DNA of 64,000 nucleotides from Veillonella atypica KON. Lineage in GTDB: Bacteria > Bacillota > Negativicutes > Veillonellales > Veillonellaceae. This document shows positions 16,721-25,018 of the stretch, piece after piece. Under the pieces are notes generated by a model, which made no database searches, was not told where the DNA came from, and saw only the letters and a program-made list of their open reading frames with translations. The translations under genes and the position numbers were made by a program. Every line of letters starts with the position of its first letter. The first letter of the stretch is position 1. The stretch covers positions 620,001 through 684,000 of the forward strand of contig NZ_PPDE01000008.1 of assembly GCF_002959915.1 (NCBI RefSeq), given 5' to 3'.

Positions 16721-16785
16721 AGAAGATGAACCTCATAATCCCCATAGCTATGCTACTTTTCAGGATTTTGAGGTTCATTCTCTTC
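16721..16785 (-). terminator. Terminator at the end of the hydrogenase operon
   Basis: An inverted repeat with arms GAACCTCA/TGAGGTTC extended by AATCC/GGATT and GAAGA/TCTTC, with a T-rich minus-strand tail (CTTCTTTATTG). The rest of 16647-16893 is AT-rich; TTGTCA and TTGCCT hexamers with suitable -10 boxes near 16680-16720 could serve the glycosyltransferase. Confidence 0.65.
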
Positions 16786-16893
16786 ATATTACAATCTTAT
16801 CTTAAGCGCTTATTAATAAGCTATCTATTTATTAAAACGTTATATTTATACACTTTTACGCATATCATATATATAGGCATTAAACTATTTGTT

Positions 16894-17271
16894 TTATAGC
16901 CCCGCAGCATCAATCCATGTCGTAAGATCTTCTTCTGCTGTCACCATATCTTCATCAAAAGCACCTACTACTTCAGGATAACGAGCTACCTCTACCGTAT
17001 GTAGGATTGAGTCATCACGACCATTTTTATAGGTACCAACCCAAATGCCAGAAAATTGAGATTCATACCATTCTACAGGTTGATCTGTTTCATTGAAGGT
17101 AATCGTAATATGTCCACGCCCTAAAGTTTCTAGCACCTCTACTTGCTCTTCTTCAGCAAGGCCTGTCTTCTCAATATATATGGAATAGGTTGCACCAGTT
17201 TCACGTAATTGCTTTAGTGCTTGACGCAACTCATTTAGAACGGCACGTACATTATTGTAATTTTCAATCAT
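16894..17271 (-). CDS. HupH-like hydrogenase expression protein (C-terminal domain only)
   Basis: A 125-residue protein resembling the conserved C-terminal region of HupH/HyaF: LGRGHITITF (about 50-59), then SQFSGIWVGTYKN (about 72-84) and HTVEVARYPEVV. These proteins assist assembly of exported NiFe hydrogenases, probably of the small-subunit iron-sulfur clusters. Full-length HupH is over twice as long, so this is a short, single-domain version. It is the last gene of the hydrogenase operon, about 58 bp after the protease gene, which supports the assignment. Confidence 0.7.
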   Translation of the reverse strand: MIENYNNVRAVLNELRQALKQLRETGATYSIYIEKTGLAEEEQVEVLETLGRGHITITFNETDQPVEWYESQFSGIWVGTYKNGRDDSILHTVEVARYPEVVGAFDEDMVTAEEDLTTWIDAAGL

Positions 17272-17329
17272 AGTGTCCCTCCTTTCTCATCCTATCAATC
17301 TATTCTTATTTATCTATAAACATATCAGT

Positions 17330-17905
17330 TTATTTAGGTTCGATTTGTACGCCCCATTCGCGAAGAACACGTAGAACGCGTTCTTTTACCTCAGGTAATG
17401 CCATTTGTACAGGTGCGCTAGGTTCAAATCCTACGTCTAAGGACTCCGGTTCAACACCTATAACAATAGCATCTTCCAATGGATTTTCTTGAATGGCACG
17501 AATGCGCAATATATCTTGCATACCTACTTCATGAACAGAAATATGGTCCGTAAAATACTGTTCTAATTCGCGATGTGGGAACTCATAGATTGTGCCAGGT
17601 GCTTCACCACCATTAACGGCGTCAATCAAGAGAATTTTCTTCATGCCTCGCATGTAGGTCAATAATTCCATCCCCATCGTTCCGCCATCAATCAAGCTTA
17701 TCTGAGGGGTGAAAGTATAATTAGTTTTCAAATCTTCTACAACATGAACTCCAAGGCCCTCATCGGTAAGCAAAATATTACCTACCCCTAGGACGACAAT
17801 AGAGTTCTCATAATCATCATAAATGGCATGTAAATCAATACGCGGGCTCTCAGAGCCCGCGTATTCTATGCCACCAAATTGTTCTTCAGTGGATATATTA
17901 GTCAT
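17330..17905 (-). CDS. hyaD: Hydrogenase maturation endopeptidase (HyaD/HybD family)
   Basis: A 191-residue protease that removes the C-terminal peptide of the large subunit after nickel insertion. The nickel-sensing motif is VVLGVGNILLTDEGLGVH (conserved Glu). The other two ligand regions are LLIDAVNGG (Asp) and SVHEVG (His). A 40-residue N-terminal extension precedes the core. I start at ATG 17905, with AAAGGA upstream, overlapping the cytochrome stop by eight bases; the longer frame runs inside the cytochrome gene. Confidence 0.92.
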   Translation of the reverse strand: MTNISTEEQFGGIEYAGSESPRIDLHAIYDDYENSIVVLGVGNILLTDEGLGVHVVEDLKTNYTFTPQISLIDGGTMGMELLTYMRGMKKILLIDAVNGGEAPGTIYEFPHRELEQYFTDHISVHEVGMQDILRIRAIQENPLEDAIVIGVEPESLDVGFEPSAPVQMALPEVKERVLRVLREWGVQIEPK

Positions 17906-18704
17906 CTTGTAATTCCTTTTCTCGTGGATCGTCAGGATTGCTTGGACGATATGTAGTACCAGATGGTTTATCGATACGTTCACCACGACGGCGTTTACCG
18001 TTAAGGTCTTCAATATCGATAGGATCATGGGCATAATATTTCATGCCGGAAACCATAGCGGATACTTCGCCAGATTCTTCCATAACATCTTCTCGGAATG
18101 CCATGTACACGTGAATAATGGTAAAGAATAAGAAGCCCCATGCAATATAGTGATGGATAATATGAACTTTATATTCACCACCAAATAGCGTAATAATCGG
18201 TGCAAAAAGAGTTCCTATAATACCATTAGGATCAATCATAGCATACATTGAAAAACCTGTGATGATTTCAAAGAAGAACATGATGTACACCATCATATAT
18301 GCCGTTCTCGCCAAGGAGTTACGTAACCAGTGATGTTCATGCTTTTGTGGAATCATCAAATAGTGCAATGTTGTTTCGCGAAGGCCATACCAATACCGTT
18401 TTTGACGGAATTTAGGCAACAATCTATCTCCGCGATTCCAAAGTGCACCAGCAAATCGGAATATAAAGGAGAATGTCAAAATAACACCCGCAATGAAATG
18501 GATACGACGCATCGTCTCCATAGAGAACCAGCCATCAATAGCGAAAGTTGGTTCCGGATGCCCTGTAATAGCTGCAAAACCTGGATCACCAATATAAAGG
18601 CCAGTCCAGAATAAAGCTGTTACGGAAAGCACCATTGTCCAGTGGAATATGCGTAGCCATAAACTAAATACGACATACGCTTTTTTGTCAGTATGTATTA
18701 ACAT
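17898..18704 (-). CDS. hyaC: NiFe-hydrogenase b-type cytochrome subunit
   Basis: A 268-residue membrane cytochrome that passes electrons from the exported hydrogenase to the quinone pool. Four membrane helices are evident, with candidate haem histidines in RIFHWTMVLSV, RRIHFIAGV and VHIIHHYIAW followed by IIHVYMAF. A charged 40-residue cytoplasmic tail, rich in Asp, Arg and Glu, ends the protein. It lies 14 bp after the large-subunit gene and overlaps the protease gene. Confidence 0.93.
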   Translation of the reverse strand: MLIHTDKKAYVVFSLWLRIFHWTMVLSVTALFWTGLYIGDPGFAAITGHPEPTFAIDGWFSMETMRRIHFIAGVILTFSFIFRFAGALWNRGDRLLPKFRQKRYWYGLRETTLHYLMIPQKHEHHWLRNSLARTAYMMVYIMFFFEIITGFSMYAMIDPNGIIGTLFAPIITLFGGEYKVHIIHHYIAWGFLFFTIIHVYMAFREDVMEESGEVSAMVSGMKYYAHDPIDIEDLNGKRRRGERIDKPSGTTYRPSNPDDPREKELQDD

Positions 18705-18718
18705 AAGCCCACCACCCT

Positions 18719-20620
18719 TTATTTACACAATGCATCTGTATTGACGGAAACGATTTTCTCGCCTTTTTTATTGTATAAATGGGTTGCACATGCGAGACAT
18801 GGGTCAAAGGAGTGGATAACTTTCAAGATTTCAAGAGGTTTGTCCGCAATCTTAACATGTGTATCAATCATAGAGTCTTCGTATGCACCATGTTCGTTAG
18901 CTGCGGTCTTAGGACATGCGTTCCATGTAGATGGTACGATACATTGATAGTTTGCAGAACGACCGTCTTTGATATGAATCCAGTGCCCCAAACCACCGCG
19001 AGGTGCTTCTACAAGACCAACGCCTTTAGCATCCTTAGGCCATTTATTTGGCTCAAATTTAGATGTATTCGCAACAGTAGTATCACCATTTTTGATGTTA
19101 GCTACGAGTTTATCAAAGAAGTATTGGCTAATATTAGAAGCCACTTGTGCATCAAGGCCACGACATGCAGTACGACCAACCATTGTCGTCATCCATACAT
19201 GAGCAGGCACACCCAATACTTGGGATACAGTATCGATTTGACGAACCATCATGGATTCAGCCCAAGTTGGATCAGTGATAATACCTTGTTTTACCTTTGT
19301 ATATACAACGATATATTTAGCTAGTGGACCCACTTCTGCTGTTTTGCCTTTGAAAGTTGGGGACTTAATCCAAGAATATTTTTTATCTTCATCAAGGTAT
19401 TCCCATTTTTCTTTTGTACCAGATTTAGGACCTGTAAATTTAGGGTCTGTCACACCATCGAGTGGATGAAGTGTGCTAGTGCCATCTGGATATGCGAACC
19501 AAGAGTGATCAACCTCTTCACTGAGGTATTGAGGATCCATAAAATCCTTACCTTCTAATGGGATAAATGTAGCTTTATCTACACCTAATGCAAAGTTTTC
19601 TACAACACCATTAGAGCGAACGATACATTTTTTATGGTAATCGCCATCAGAAATACCTGTATACGCATCATCAGGGTAATCGCCATAAGACATAACGCGT
19701 TTTTTCGCAAGACCACCACCATCGACCATGCCTTTTTCAACGTAAATTTTGCCGATAGCTAATAAATCAGGCAAGTAGAAATTACTTACTAAATCCTTAG
19801 CCAATGCAATAGATTGTTCTACAGCAGCAAGACGTTGTGTATTGATAGGTGCATTCATGTCATTCATAGAAATAGCACATGGCATACCACCTACAATATA
19901 GTGTGGATGAGGGTTTTTACCGCCGAATACAACGTGAGGAATAACTACGTCACGTTGACGGTCTAGAATATTCAAGTAATGAGATACAGCCATCAAATGA
20001 ACTTCTGGTGGCAATAATTGGTAATCAGGATGATCCCACCATTGAGCAGAGAAAATGCCTAATTGGCCAGATTCTACAATTTTCTTTACCTTTTGTTGTA
20101 CAGCTGTAAAGTAAGCAGTTGTAGCTTTAGGGAATTCCTTAGGATATGCAGAATCTTTAGATGCTGTTTCAGCTGGCGCTAGACCACTTACATTATAAGT
20201 AGCTAATACGTCATTTTGTAATTGTGCAGTTTTAGCTGGGTCCGCACTAAGTGCAGCTACTGGGCTAACCCAGTCAAGTGCATGTAAATGATAGAAATGC
20301 ACGAGATGGTCATGTACATCTAAAGAGCTATGCATGATATTACGAATGTAGTTTGCATTTTTAGGGATGGAAATACCAAGTGCATCCTCTACGGCACGTA
20401 ACGCTGCCAATGCATGTGTTGTTGTACATACGCCACAAATACGTTGCACAAATGCCCAAAGGTCACGAGGATCGCGGTCCTTTGCAACAAGTTCGATGCC
20501 ACGCCAAGCAGTACCAGAGGACAATGCGTCCTCTACCTTACCACTTGCTTCATCAACTTTTATTTCAACCCGTAAATGACCTTCAATACGGGAAATCGGA
20601 TCTACTACTACGCGTTTCAT
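18719..20620 (-). CDS. hyaB: NiFe-hydrogenase large subunit
   Basis: The catalytic subunit, 633 residues. The NiFe site is bound by RICGVC near residue 61-66 and DPCLACATH near the C-terminus. After the final histidine there are 19 residues (beginning LYNKKGEK), the peptide that HyaD should remove. Other family landmarks are RVIDPISRIEGH-like VVDPISRIEGHLRVE at the start. The ATG overlaps the small-subunit stop (TAATG), so the pair is translationally coupled. With an exported small subunit and a cytochrome b partner it is a membrane-bound group 1 type enzyme, probably for H2 oxidation. Confidence 0.96.
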   Translation of the reverse strand: MKRVVVDPISRIEGHLRVEIKVDEASGKVEDALSSGTAWRGIELVAKDRDPRDLWAFVQRICGVCTTTHALAALRAVEDALGISIPKNANYIRNIMHSSLDVHDHLVHFYHLHALDWVSPVAALSADPAKTAQLQNDVLATYNVSGLAPAETASKDSAYPKEFPKATTAYFTAVQQKVKKIVESGQLGIFSAQWWDHPDYQLLPPEVHLMAVSHYLNILDRQRDVVIPHVVFGGKNPHPHYIVGGMPCAISMNDMNAPINTQRLAAVEQSIALAKDLVSNFYLPDLLAIGKIYVEKGMVDGGGLAKKRVMSYGDYPDDAYTGISDGDYHKKCIVRSNGVVENFALGVDKATFIPLEGKDFMDPQYLSEEVDHSWFAYPDGTSTLHPLDGVTDPKFTGPKSGTKEKWEYLDEDKKYSWIKSPTFKGKTAEVGPLAKYIVVYTKVKQGIITDPTWAESMMVRQIDTVSQVLGVPAHVWMTTMVGRTACRGLDAQVASNISQYFFDKLVANIKNGDTTVANTSKFEPNKWPKDAKGVGLVEAPRGGLGHWIHIKDGRSANYQCIVPSTWNACPKTAANEHGAYEDSMIDTHVKIADKPLEILKVIHSFDPCLACATHLYNKKGEKIVSVNTDALCK

Positions 20621-21759
20621 TAGTGACCTCCTCCATTATTATGTTTCTTTTCATCCCATAAGCCTTGTTCTTTCAAGCGTTTTTCTTCTTTCATATCAAG
20701 AATTTTATTACGCGTAAGAGTTGCAGCACCATGTACGATAACTGCAGCGGTAGCACCAACAGCAGCTACTGTGCCGATTGTATCAGCTGTAGTAATGGTG
20801 TTTGCCAATGGAATATCTGGTAATCGTTTGTAGAATACATCATTATCCCAGAAGCCTTTTTCAGAGCAACCAATACAACCGTGACCGGATTGAATTGGAT
20901 AGGACAAACCATTCCACCAACGCAAGTTACCACAAGAATTATATGTTTGAGGTCCACGACAACCTACTTTATATAAGCACCAACCAGCTTTGGATGCATC
21001 ATCGTCAAATTCTTCAACGAATAAACCGGAGTCAAAGAACGCACGGCGGTAGCAAGTATCGTGAATGCGATTGCCATAAAATTGTTTAGGACGGCCTTGA
21101 GAATCCAAAGGAGGAATTTGACCAAATAATGCGTAGTGCATAACTACACCAGTCATAACCTCTGGAATTGGAGGACAGCCAGGAACTTTAATAATAGGTT
21201 TACCAGATACAACAGAGGATACAGACACTGTATTTGTTGGATTTGGTTTTGCCGCTTGAATACCGCCCCAAGATGCACAAGAACCATACTCGATGATTGC
21301 AGCAGCGCCTTTAGCAGCTTCTACTAAAGATTCCTTAAATGTACGGCCACCTACTGTACAGTAGATACCATTTTCATCCAATGGAACCCCACCTTCAACA
21401 GCGAGGATATATTTGCCATTTTTCTCAGCAATGATTTTTTTAAGGTGTTCCTCTAAAGGTTCTCCAGATGCTGCAGCCAATGTATCATCATATTCCAAAG
21501 AAATCATATTCAAGATTACATCGGATGTAAATGGTGAGGAAGAGCGAATAAAGGATTCGCTACAACCGGTACATTCGTGACCATGAAGCCAGATTACAGT
21601 AGGTAATTCTGTTGTTTCTGCAGCTTTTACAACTGTATCAAGCATAGTAGGTGGCAACCCTAGAATAGCAGTCAACGCCACGCAAGATTTCATAAATGTA
21701 CGTCGACTGAGACGTCTCTCTTGGAAGAGAGTCCATAAACTGTTCACACGATTTTTCAT
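20620..21759 (-). CDS. hyaA: NiFe-hydrogenase small subunit, Tat-exported
   Basis: The electron-transfer subunit, 379 residues. The N-terminus carries a Tat signal (SRRTFMKSC, then a hydrophobic stretch ending about residue 46), by which the folded heterodimer is exported. The proximal cluster motif is HGHECTGCSESF, and further cysteines (for example IHDTCYRR and GCIGCSEKGFWD) bind the medial and distal clusters. A C-terminal hydrophobic helix (about 325-345) anchors it, followed by a charged tail ending in His/Gly. GGAGG precedes the ATG. It is the first gene of the operon hyaA-B-C-D-hupH-like. No hyp assembly genes lie in the window. Confidence 0.96.
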   Translation of the reverse strand: MKNRVNSLWTLFQERRLSRRTFMKSCVALTAILGLPPTMLDTVVKAAETTELPTVIWLHGHECTGCSESFIRSSSPFTSDVILNMISLEYDDTLAAASGEPLEEHLKKIIAEKNGKYILAVEGGVPLDENGIYCTVGGRTFKESLVEAAKGAAAIIEYGSCASWGGIQAAKPNPTNTVSVSSVVSGKPIIKVPGCPPIPEVMTGVVMHYALFGQIPPLDSQGRPKQFYGNRIHDTCYRRAFFDSGLFVEEFDDDASKAGWCLYKVGCRGPQTYNSCGNLRWWNGLSYPIQSGHGCIGCSEKGFWDNDVFYKRLPDIPLANTITTADTIGTVAAVGATAAVIVHGAATLTRNKILDMKEEKRLKEQGLWDEKKHNNGGGH

Positions 21760-21913
21760 GGAATACAGCCTCCTTACAACAACTTTGCAGCAATATGTAT
21801 ATATTACCTAATCAACTATAACTATTGAGAGATATATTATCTCGATTAACTTATTATATCATTTTAAATTACATAAAACTATGACATTATGTATATATAT
21901 CAAAAAAATTGAT

Positions 21914-21961
21914 AAAAAAAGCACCTAGCTAGATAATATCTACTATTATCCAGCTAGGTGT
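21914..21961 (-). terminator. Terminator after thioredoxin
   Basis: A long hairpin (arms ACACCTAGCTGGATAATA and its near-complement) followed by seven T on the minus strand. It separates trxA from the hydrogenase operon, whose promoter should lie in 21760-21900 (a TATAAT is present near 21853). Confidence 0.87.
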
Positions 21962-21970
21962 TCTCATCAA

Positions 21971-22309
21971 TTAGAATTGTTTAATCACTTCATTGATCAA
22001 AGATTCTAATACAGCAGCTTTTTTGTAACCTGCAAGACGATCTAATAGTTTGCCTTCTTTAAAGAATACCATGGAAGGAATACCTTCTACATCTTCTTTT
22101 AAAAGAATAGGACGCAAAGTCTTATCTTCTGCATCTACGCTGAAGAATTTAACGCGGCCGTCCAATTTTTCTGCTACAGCTTCTACTTCTGGACGCATAA
22201 CTGTGCAAGGTTCGCACCAGCCAGCCCAAAAATCTACAATAACGAGCTCTTTAGAACCTAATACTAATTCATCAAATTGTTCTACGCTTGTAATAGCAGT
22301 AATAGCCAT
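21971..22309 (-). CDS. trxA: Thioredoxin
   Basis: A 112-residue thioredoxin-fold protein, cytosolic, reducing protein disulfides. The active site is DFWAGWCEPC (about 26-35), with Glu where most thioredoxins have Gly (WCGPC); such a change usually shifts redox potential or partner choice. The cis-proline region is GIPSMVFFKEG. The length is typical. AAAGGAGG precedes the ATG. It lies alone between rnpB and the hydrogenase operon. Confidence 0.92.
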   Translation of the reverse strand: MAITAITSVEQFDELVLGSKELVIVDFWAGWCEPCTVMRPEVEAVAEKLDGRVKFFSVDAEDKTLRPILLKEDVEGIPSMVFFKEGKLLDRLAGYKKAAVLESLINEVIKQF

Positions 22310-22351
22310 CGAAAGGCCTCCTTTATGTGTTACATATTATAAACTATATAA

Positions 22352-22704
22352 GAAGCAAGCAATCATTAAGCCGAGTTCTGTTCCGCTTGCGCGGTGACGA
22401 TTATCTTTCTAGGCGTACAGTCGCCTGCACGCTCGAGCGACACAACCCGGAAGGTAGGCGGGACCACCGTTAACCCTTCCCTATTCGGTCTTGCTCCGGA
22501 TGGGGTTTACCGAGCCAGCCTGTTACCAGACTGCTGGTGAGCTCTTACCTCACCTTTCCACCCTTACCACTGACGTGGCGGTTTCCTTTTCTATGGCACT
22601 TTCCCTAAGGTCACCCTCGCCAGACGTTATCTGGCATCCTGCCCTATGGAGCTCGGACTTTCCTCGAGTCCAATGGACTCGCAACCGTCTTTCATACTTG
22701 CTTC
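22352..22704 (-). ncRNA. rnpB: RNase P RNA
   Basis: The catalytic RNA of RNase P, which trims tRNA 5' ends. P1 pairs GAAGCAAG (22704-22697) with CTTGCTTC (22359-22352). Conserved core pieces on the minus strand are GAGGAAAGTCCG near the 5' end, GGGTGACC, AGGGTGGAAAGGTG, the P8-P9 segment GTAAACCCC, and the 3' GAACAGAACTCGGCTTA. The layout is of the ancestral (type A) class, about 353 nt. The rest of the gap 22310-22769 holds only AT-rich promoter DNA. Confidence 0.97.
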
Positions 22705-22769
22705 AATTCAGTTTATCATAGCTGTATATACTATGCAAGAATATCGAAATTTACTATTAAAATAGATTT

Positions 22770-23876
22770 TTATTCAAAGAAAAAATCTGCTTGGTTCTCA
22801 AAGGATTGTACAGTAATATCCCAACCACCTTTGTCAGATTGATCTCGTAAATAATCGCGGATACCATCAGCCACAATCTCTTCCGTACCAAAATGGCCTG
22901 CATCTACGACGAGTAAACCTAGTTCTTTAGCTAGCTGTGCATCATGGTATTTTACATCTCCTGTTACATATGCATCAGCCTTAACTGCATTTTTGATAAA
23001 CTCTGCACCACCACCAGAGCAAAGGGCTATCGTTTTAATAGAATCTTTTTTAATGCCTCCAAATCTAAGATTAGCATGTGGCAAAGATTCTTGGAGGTGC
23101 TCGCGGAAGCTTTCAAAATCCATAGTCTCAGGCAATTCACCGATACGACCTAACGTACGACCTACATTAGGTTCATGTAACGTAAATACTTCGTATGCCA
23201 CCTCTTCATAAGGGTGAGCCTCTTTCATAGCATTGATAACAGCCTGTTTATGAGCACCATCTACGATAACATTAACGGCCACCTCTGGTACAACCGTCAA
23301 TGTTCCAGCTTCACCAATGACCGGATGGGATTCATCATTACCTCTAAACCGACCTTCGCCTGTAAAACTAAAGCTACATGATTCGTAATTGCCAATACGA
23401 CCAGCGCCAGCACTAGCCATTGCTTCACGTACTGCATCGGCAGTATCTGTCGGCACAAAGGTGGTAATTTTATATACCATATCAGAACCGGTCGGAACAA
23501 AGCCTCTCACATTCGTCAATCCTAATCGGTTCGCCAACATATCATTGAGCCCGCCAATGGTAATATCTAAGTTCGTATGTGCACTATATACAACAATATC
23601 ATTTTTTATCAGTTTCTCGATTAATGTTCCTTGAGGACTATCTAAATGTAATGATTTCAAACCTTTAAAAATAAATGGATGATGGCTAATGATCATTTGG
23701 GCCTGTTCAACTATCGCATATTCTATGACCTCCGGTGTAATATCGAGAGTCGTAATGATTTTGGATACATCCCGTTGTTTCGAACCCACCATAAGGCCTA
23801 CATTATCCCATGACTCAGCATAATGAGGCGGTGCCCATTGTTCCATCGATTCTATAATTTGTTTTGCTAACACCAT
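22770..23876 (-). CDS. Nif3-like dinuclear metal-centre protein (YqfO/DUF34)
   Basis: A 368-residue Nif3/DUF34 protein with the inserted middle domain typical of Firmicute YqfO. Metal-binding pieces are IISHHPFIFKG (about 63-73) near the start and DAYVTGDVKYHDA, VVDAGHFGTE near the end. The family forms hexamers with a two-metal site. It has been linked to GTP cyclohydrolase-related and metal-handling roles, but the reaction is unsettled. It follows trmK by about 21 bp, the same order as in Bacillus. Confidence 0.92.
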   Translation of the reverse strand: MVLAKQIIESMEQWAPPHYAESWDNVGLMVGSKQRDVSKIITTLDITPEVIEYAIVEQAQMIISHHPFIFKGLKSLHLDSPQGTLIEKLIKNDIVVYSAHTNLDITIGGLNDMLANRLGLTNVRGFVPTGSDMVYKITTFVPTDTADAVREAMASAGAGRIGNYESCSFSFTGEGRFRGNDESHPVIGEAGTLTVVPEVAVNVIVDGAHKQAVINAMKEAHPYEEVAYEVFTLHEPNVGRTLGRIGELPETMDFESFREHLQESLPHANLRFGGIKKDSIKTIALCSGGGAEFIKNAVKADAYVTGDVKYHDAQLAKELGLLVVDAGHFGTEEIVADGIRDYLRDQSDKGGWDITVQSFENQADFFFE

Positions 23877-23897
23877 CGTATCACTCCTAACCGATAA

Positions 23898-24635
23898 TTA
23901 GCGCAGGCTGGCCAATTCATCTATTTCATGTTGTAATTGTTTATATTTCTCCGTATGTGAAAGTTCCACTGTCATGCCATCTAGCGCACATTGTCGTTGA
24001 TATATCAAAAAATCTACATATTCATTCCACAATGCAGGTTTCTCTTTGGCTAATAAAGCCCCTACAGACCAAAGAATAGAGGTCTTTGGCAATGTATCAT
24101 AAAGAGCATCGTCAGAATGAATCGAATAGCTAGCATTGTTACCATATGTATCGACACAGTCAGAACGAACGGCTACAAATGCAGTGTACATTTTCCCCAT
24201 ATCCTTCATGATAATTTCTTTGACAATACGGTATCCTTTTTCCACCATATATTGGCGTAATTCGGCCTGGCCATTCTGGGGTTGTAACACATAAAACCCC
24301 AGCGGTTCTGGACCGTTCTCAACGATATCGCGCATTAAAAATCCACCCATACCGCAACAGATGGCGCCGTTTAATTCGCCCTTTTTAGTAACTTGCAAGC
24401 CATCACCAAGGCGGCAGTCGATCACATTGCTAAGCCCTCGAGATGTAACATAGGACTTGGCCGATTCCAAAGGGCCCTTATGAACATCACCAGCGATAAC
24501 GCGTTTGGCCTTGCCTCTCACAATTAACTCAACAGCTAAATAACCATGATCCGTTCCAATATCTGCAATAGATTCTGCATGGGGAACGATATCAAAGACC
24601 GCCTCTAAACGATCCATCATAGGTCTTGCTTTCAT
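23898..24635 (-). CDS. trmK: tRNA (adenine-22-N1)-methyltransferase
   Basis: A SAM-dependent methyltransferase that makes m1A22 in tRNA. The N-terminal Rossmann fold shows SIADIGTDHGYLAVEL, VIAGDVHKGPLESAK and AICCGMGGFLM, then the family-specific LQPQNGQAELR. The C-terminal 80 residues form a coiled helical domain. I start at ATG 24635 (MKARPMMDRL) because GAGG sits six bases upstream; a longer frame begins at 24662. It comes before nif3 in the same transcript, 3' of rpoD as in Bacillus but with the tRNA and que genes between. Confidence 0.9.
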   Translation of the reverse strand: MKARPMMDRLEAVFDIVPHAESIADIGTDHGYLAVELIVRGKAKRVIAGDVHKGPLESAKSYVTSRGLSNVIDCRLGDGLQVTKKGELNGAICCGMGGFLMRDIVENGPEPLGFYVLQPQNGQAELRQYMVEKGYRIVKEIIMKDMGKMYTAFVAVRSDCVDTYGNNASYSIHSDDALYDTLPKTSILWSVGALLAKEKPALWNEYVDFLIYQRQCALDGMTVELSHTEKYKQLQHEIDELASLR

Positions 24636-24702
24636 AACTACCTCGTATACTAACAGGTCCATCGACCTTCATACCATCTACTCTTCATATCTATATTATA
24701 AC

Positions 24703-24730
24703 AAAAAACCTGCTCCAATCGGAGCAGGTT
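24703..24730 (-). terminator. Terminator after the CAU tRNA
   Basis: A perfect 10-bp stem, AACCTGCTCC with GGAGCAGGTT around a four-base loop, with six T on the minus strand. It lies 25 bp after the tRNA 3' end. Confidence 0.92.
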
Positions 24731-24754
24731 TCATTGATTCAATTTATACAAGTT

Positions 24755-24829
24755 TGGTGGGCCCACCTGGGATCGAACCAGGGACCGACCGGTTATGAGC
24801 CGGTTGCTCTACCCCTGAGCTATAGGCCC
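24755..24829 (-). tRNA. tRNA with CAU anticodon, probably tRNA-Ile2 (lysidine type)
   Basis: A complete 75-nt cloverleaf with encoded CCA: acceptor GGGCCTA/TGGGCCC, a short D-loop, anticodon arm ACCGG-CTCATAA-CCGGT, and T-arm CCTGG-TTCGATC-CCAGG. The CAU anticodon allows elongator Met or AUA-reading Ile2. The acceptor has C4-G69 and C5-G68, the pairs known to favour lysidine synthetase TilS over Met identity, and the anticodon arm resembles Bacillus Ile2. Initiator tRNA is excluded because the anticodon stem lacks the three G-C pairs and 1-72 is paired. Confidence 0.93.
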
Positions 24830-24844
24830 AAGCTTGCGTATAAA

Positions 24845-24873
24845 ATTATACTGAAAATTCTTAGGTACGTCAA
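24845..24873 (-). promoter_or_regulatory. Promoter of the CAU tRNA
   Basis: Minus-strand -35 TTGACG (24868-24873) and a perfect -10 TATAAT (24845-24850), spacer 17 bp. The spacer plus the last -35 base is the left arm of an 18-bp inverted repeat. Transcription would start about nine bases before the tRNA. Confidence 0.87.
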
Positions 24874-25018
24874 GTTATCTACGTGACCACAAAAAGAAGG
24901 CTTGCCCAAGCCTCCACCGCCTTAACAGTCTTCGGCCTAGGGCCTCGACTTAGCAAAGTCGTTTGGACAACCCTTCTTTTTGCTACTATACGACAACTGA
25001 GTACCTAAGAATTTTCAG
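24851..25018. repeat. Large interrupted inverted repeat upstream of the tRNA
   Basis: CTGAAAATTCTTAGGTAC (24851-24868) and its exact complement (25001-25018) are the ends of a 168-bp inverted structure. Further in, CAAAAAGAAGG (24890-24900) pairs with 24972-24982. The middle has smaller GC-rich hairpins. The right arm belongs to the tandem repeat that continues to 25325; the left arm is an inverted, diverged copy. Confidence 0.8.
24890..24913 (-). terminator. Terminator just upstream of the tRNA promoter
   Basis: AGGCTTG-GG-CAAGCCT followed by TTCTTTTT on the minus strand. It should stop read-through from the folE side before the tRNA promoter and is built from the repeat sequence. Confidence 0.7.

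Noticed and set aside
21890-21915. FNR-type site before the hydrogenase operon (TATCAA...TTGATA)
   Set aside because: The half-sites are in the inverted order relative to TTGAT-N4-ATCAA, and the run is mostly A/T.
24755-24829. Initiator tRNA-fMet
   Set aside because: The first acceptor pair is G1-C72 and the anticodon stem lacks the three consecutive G-C pairs.
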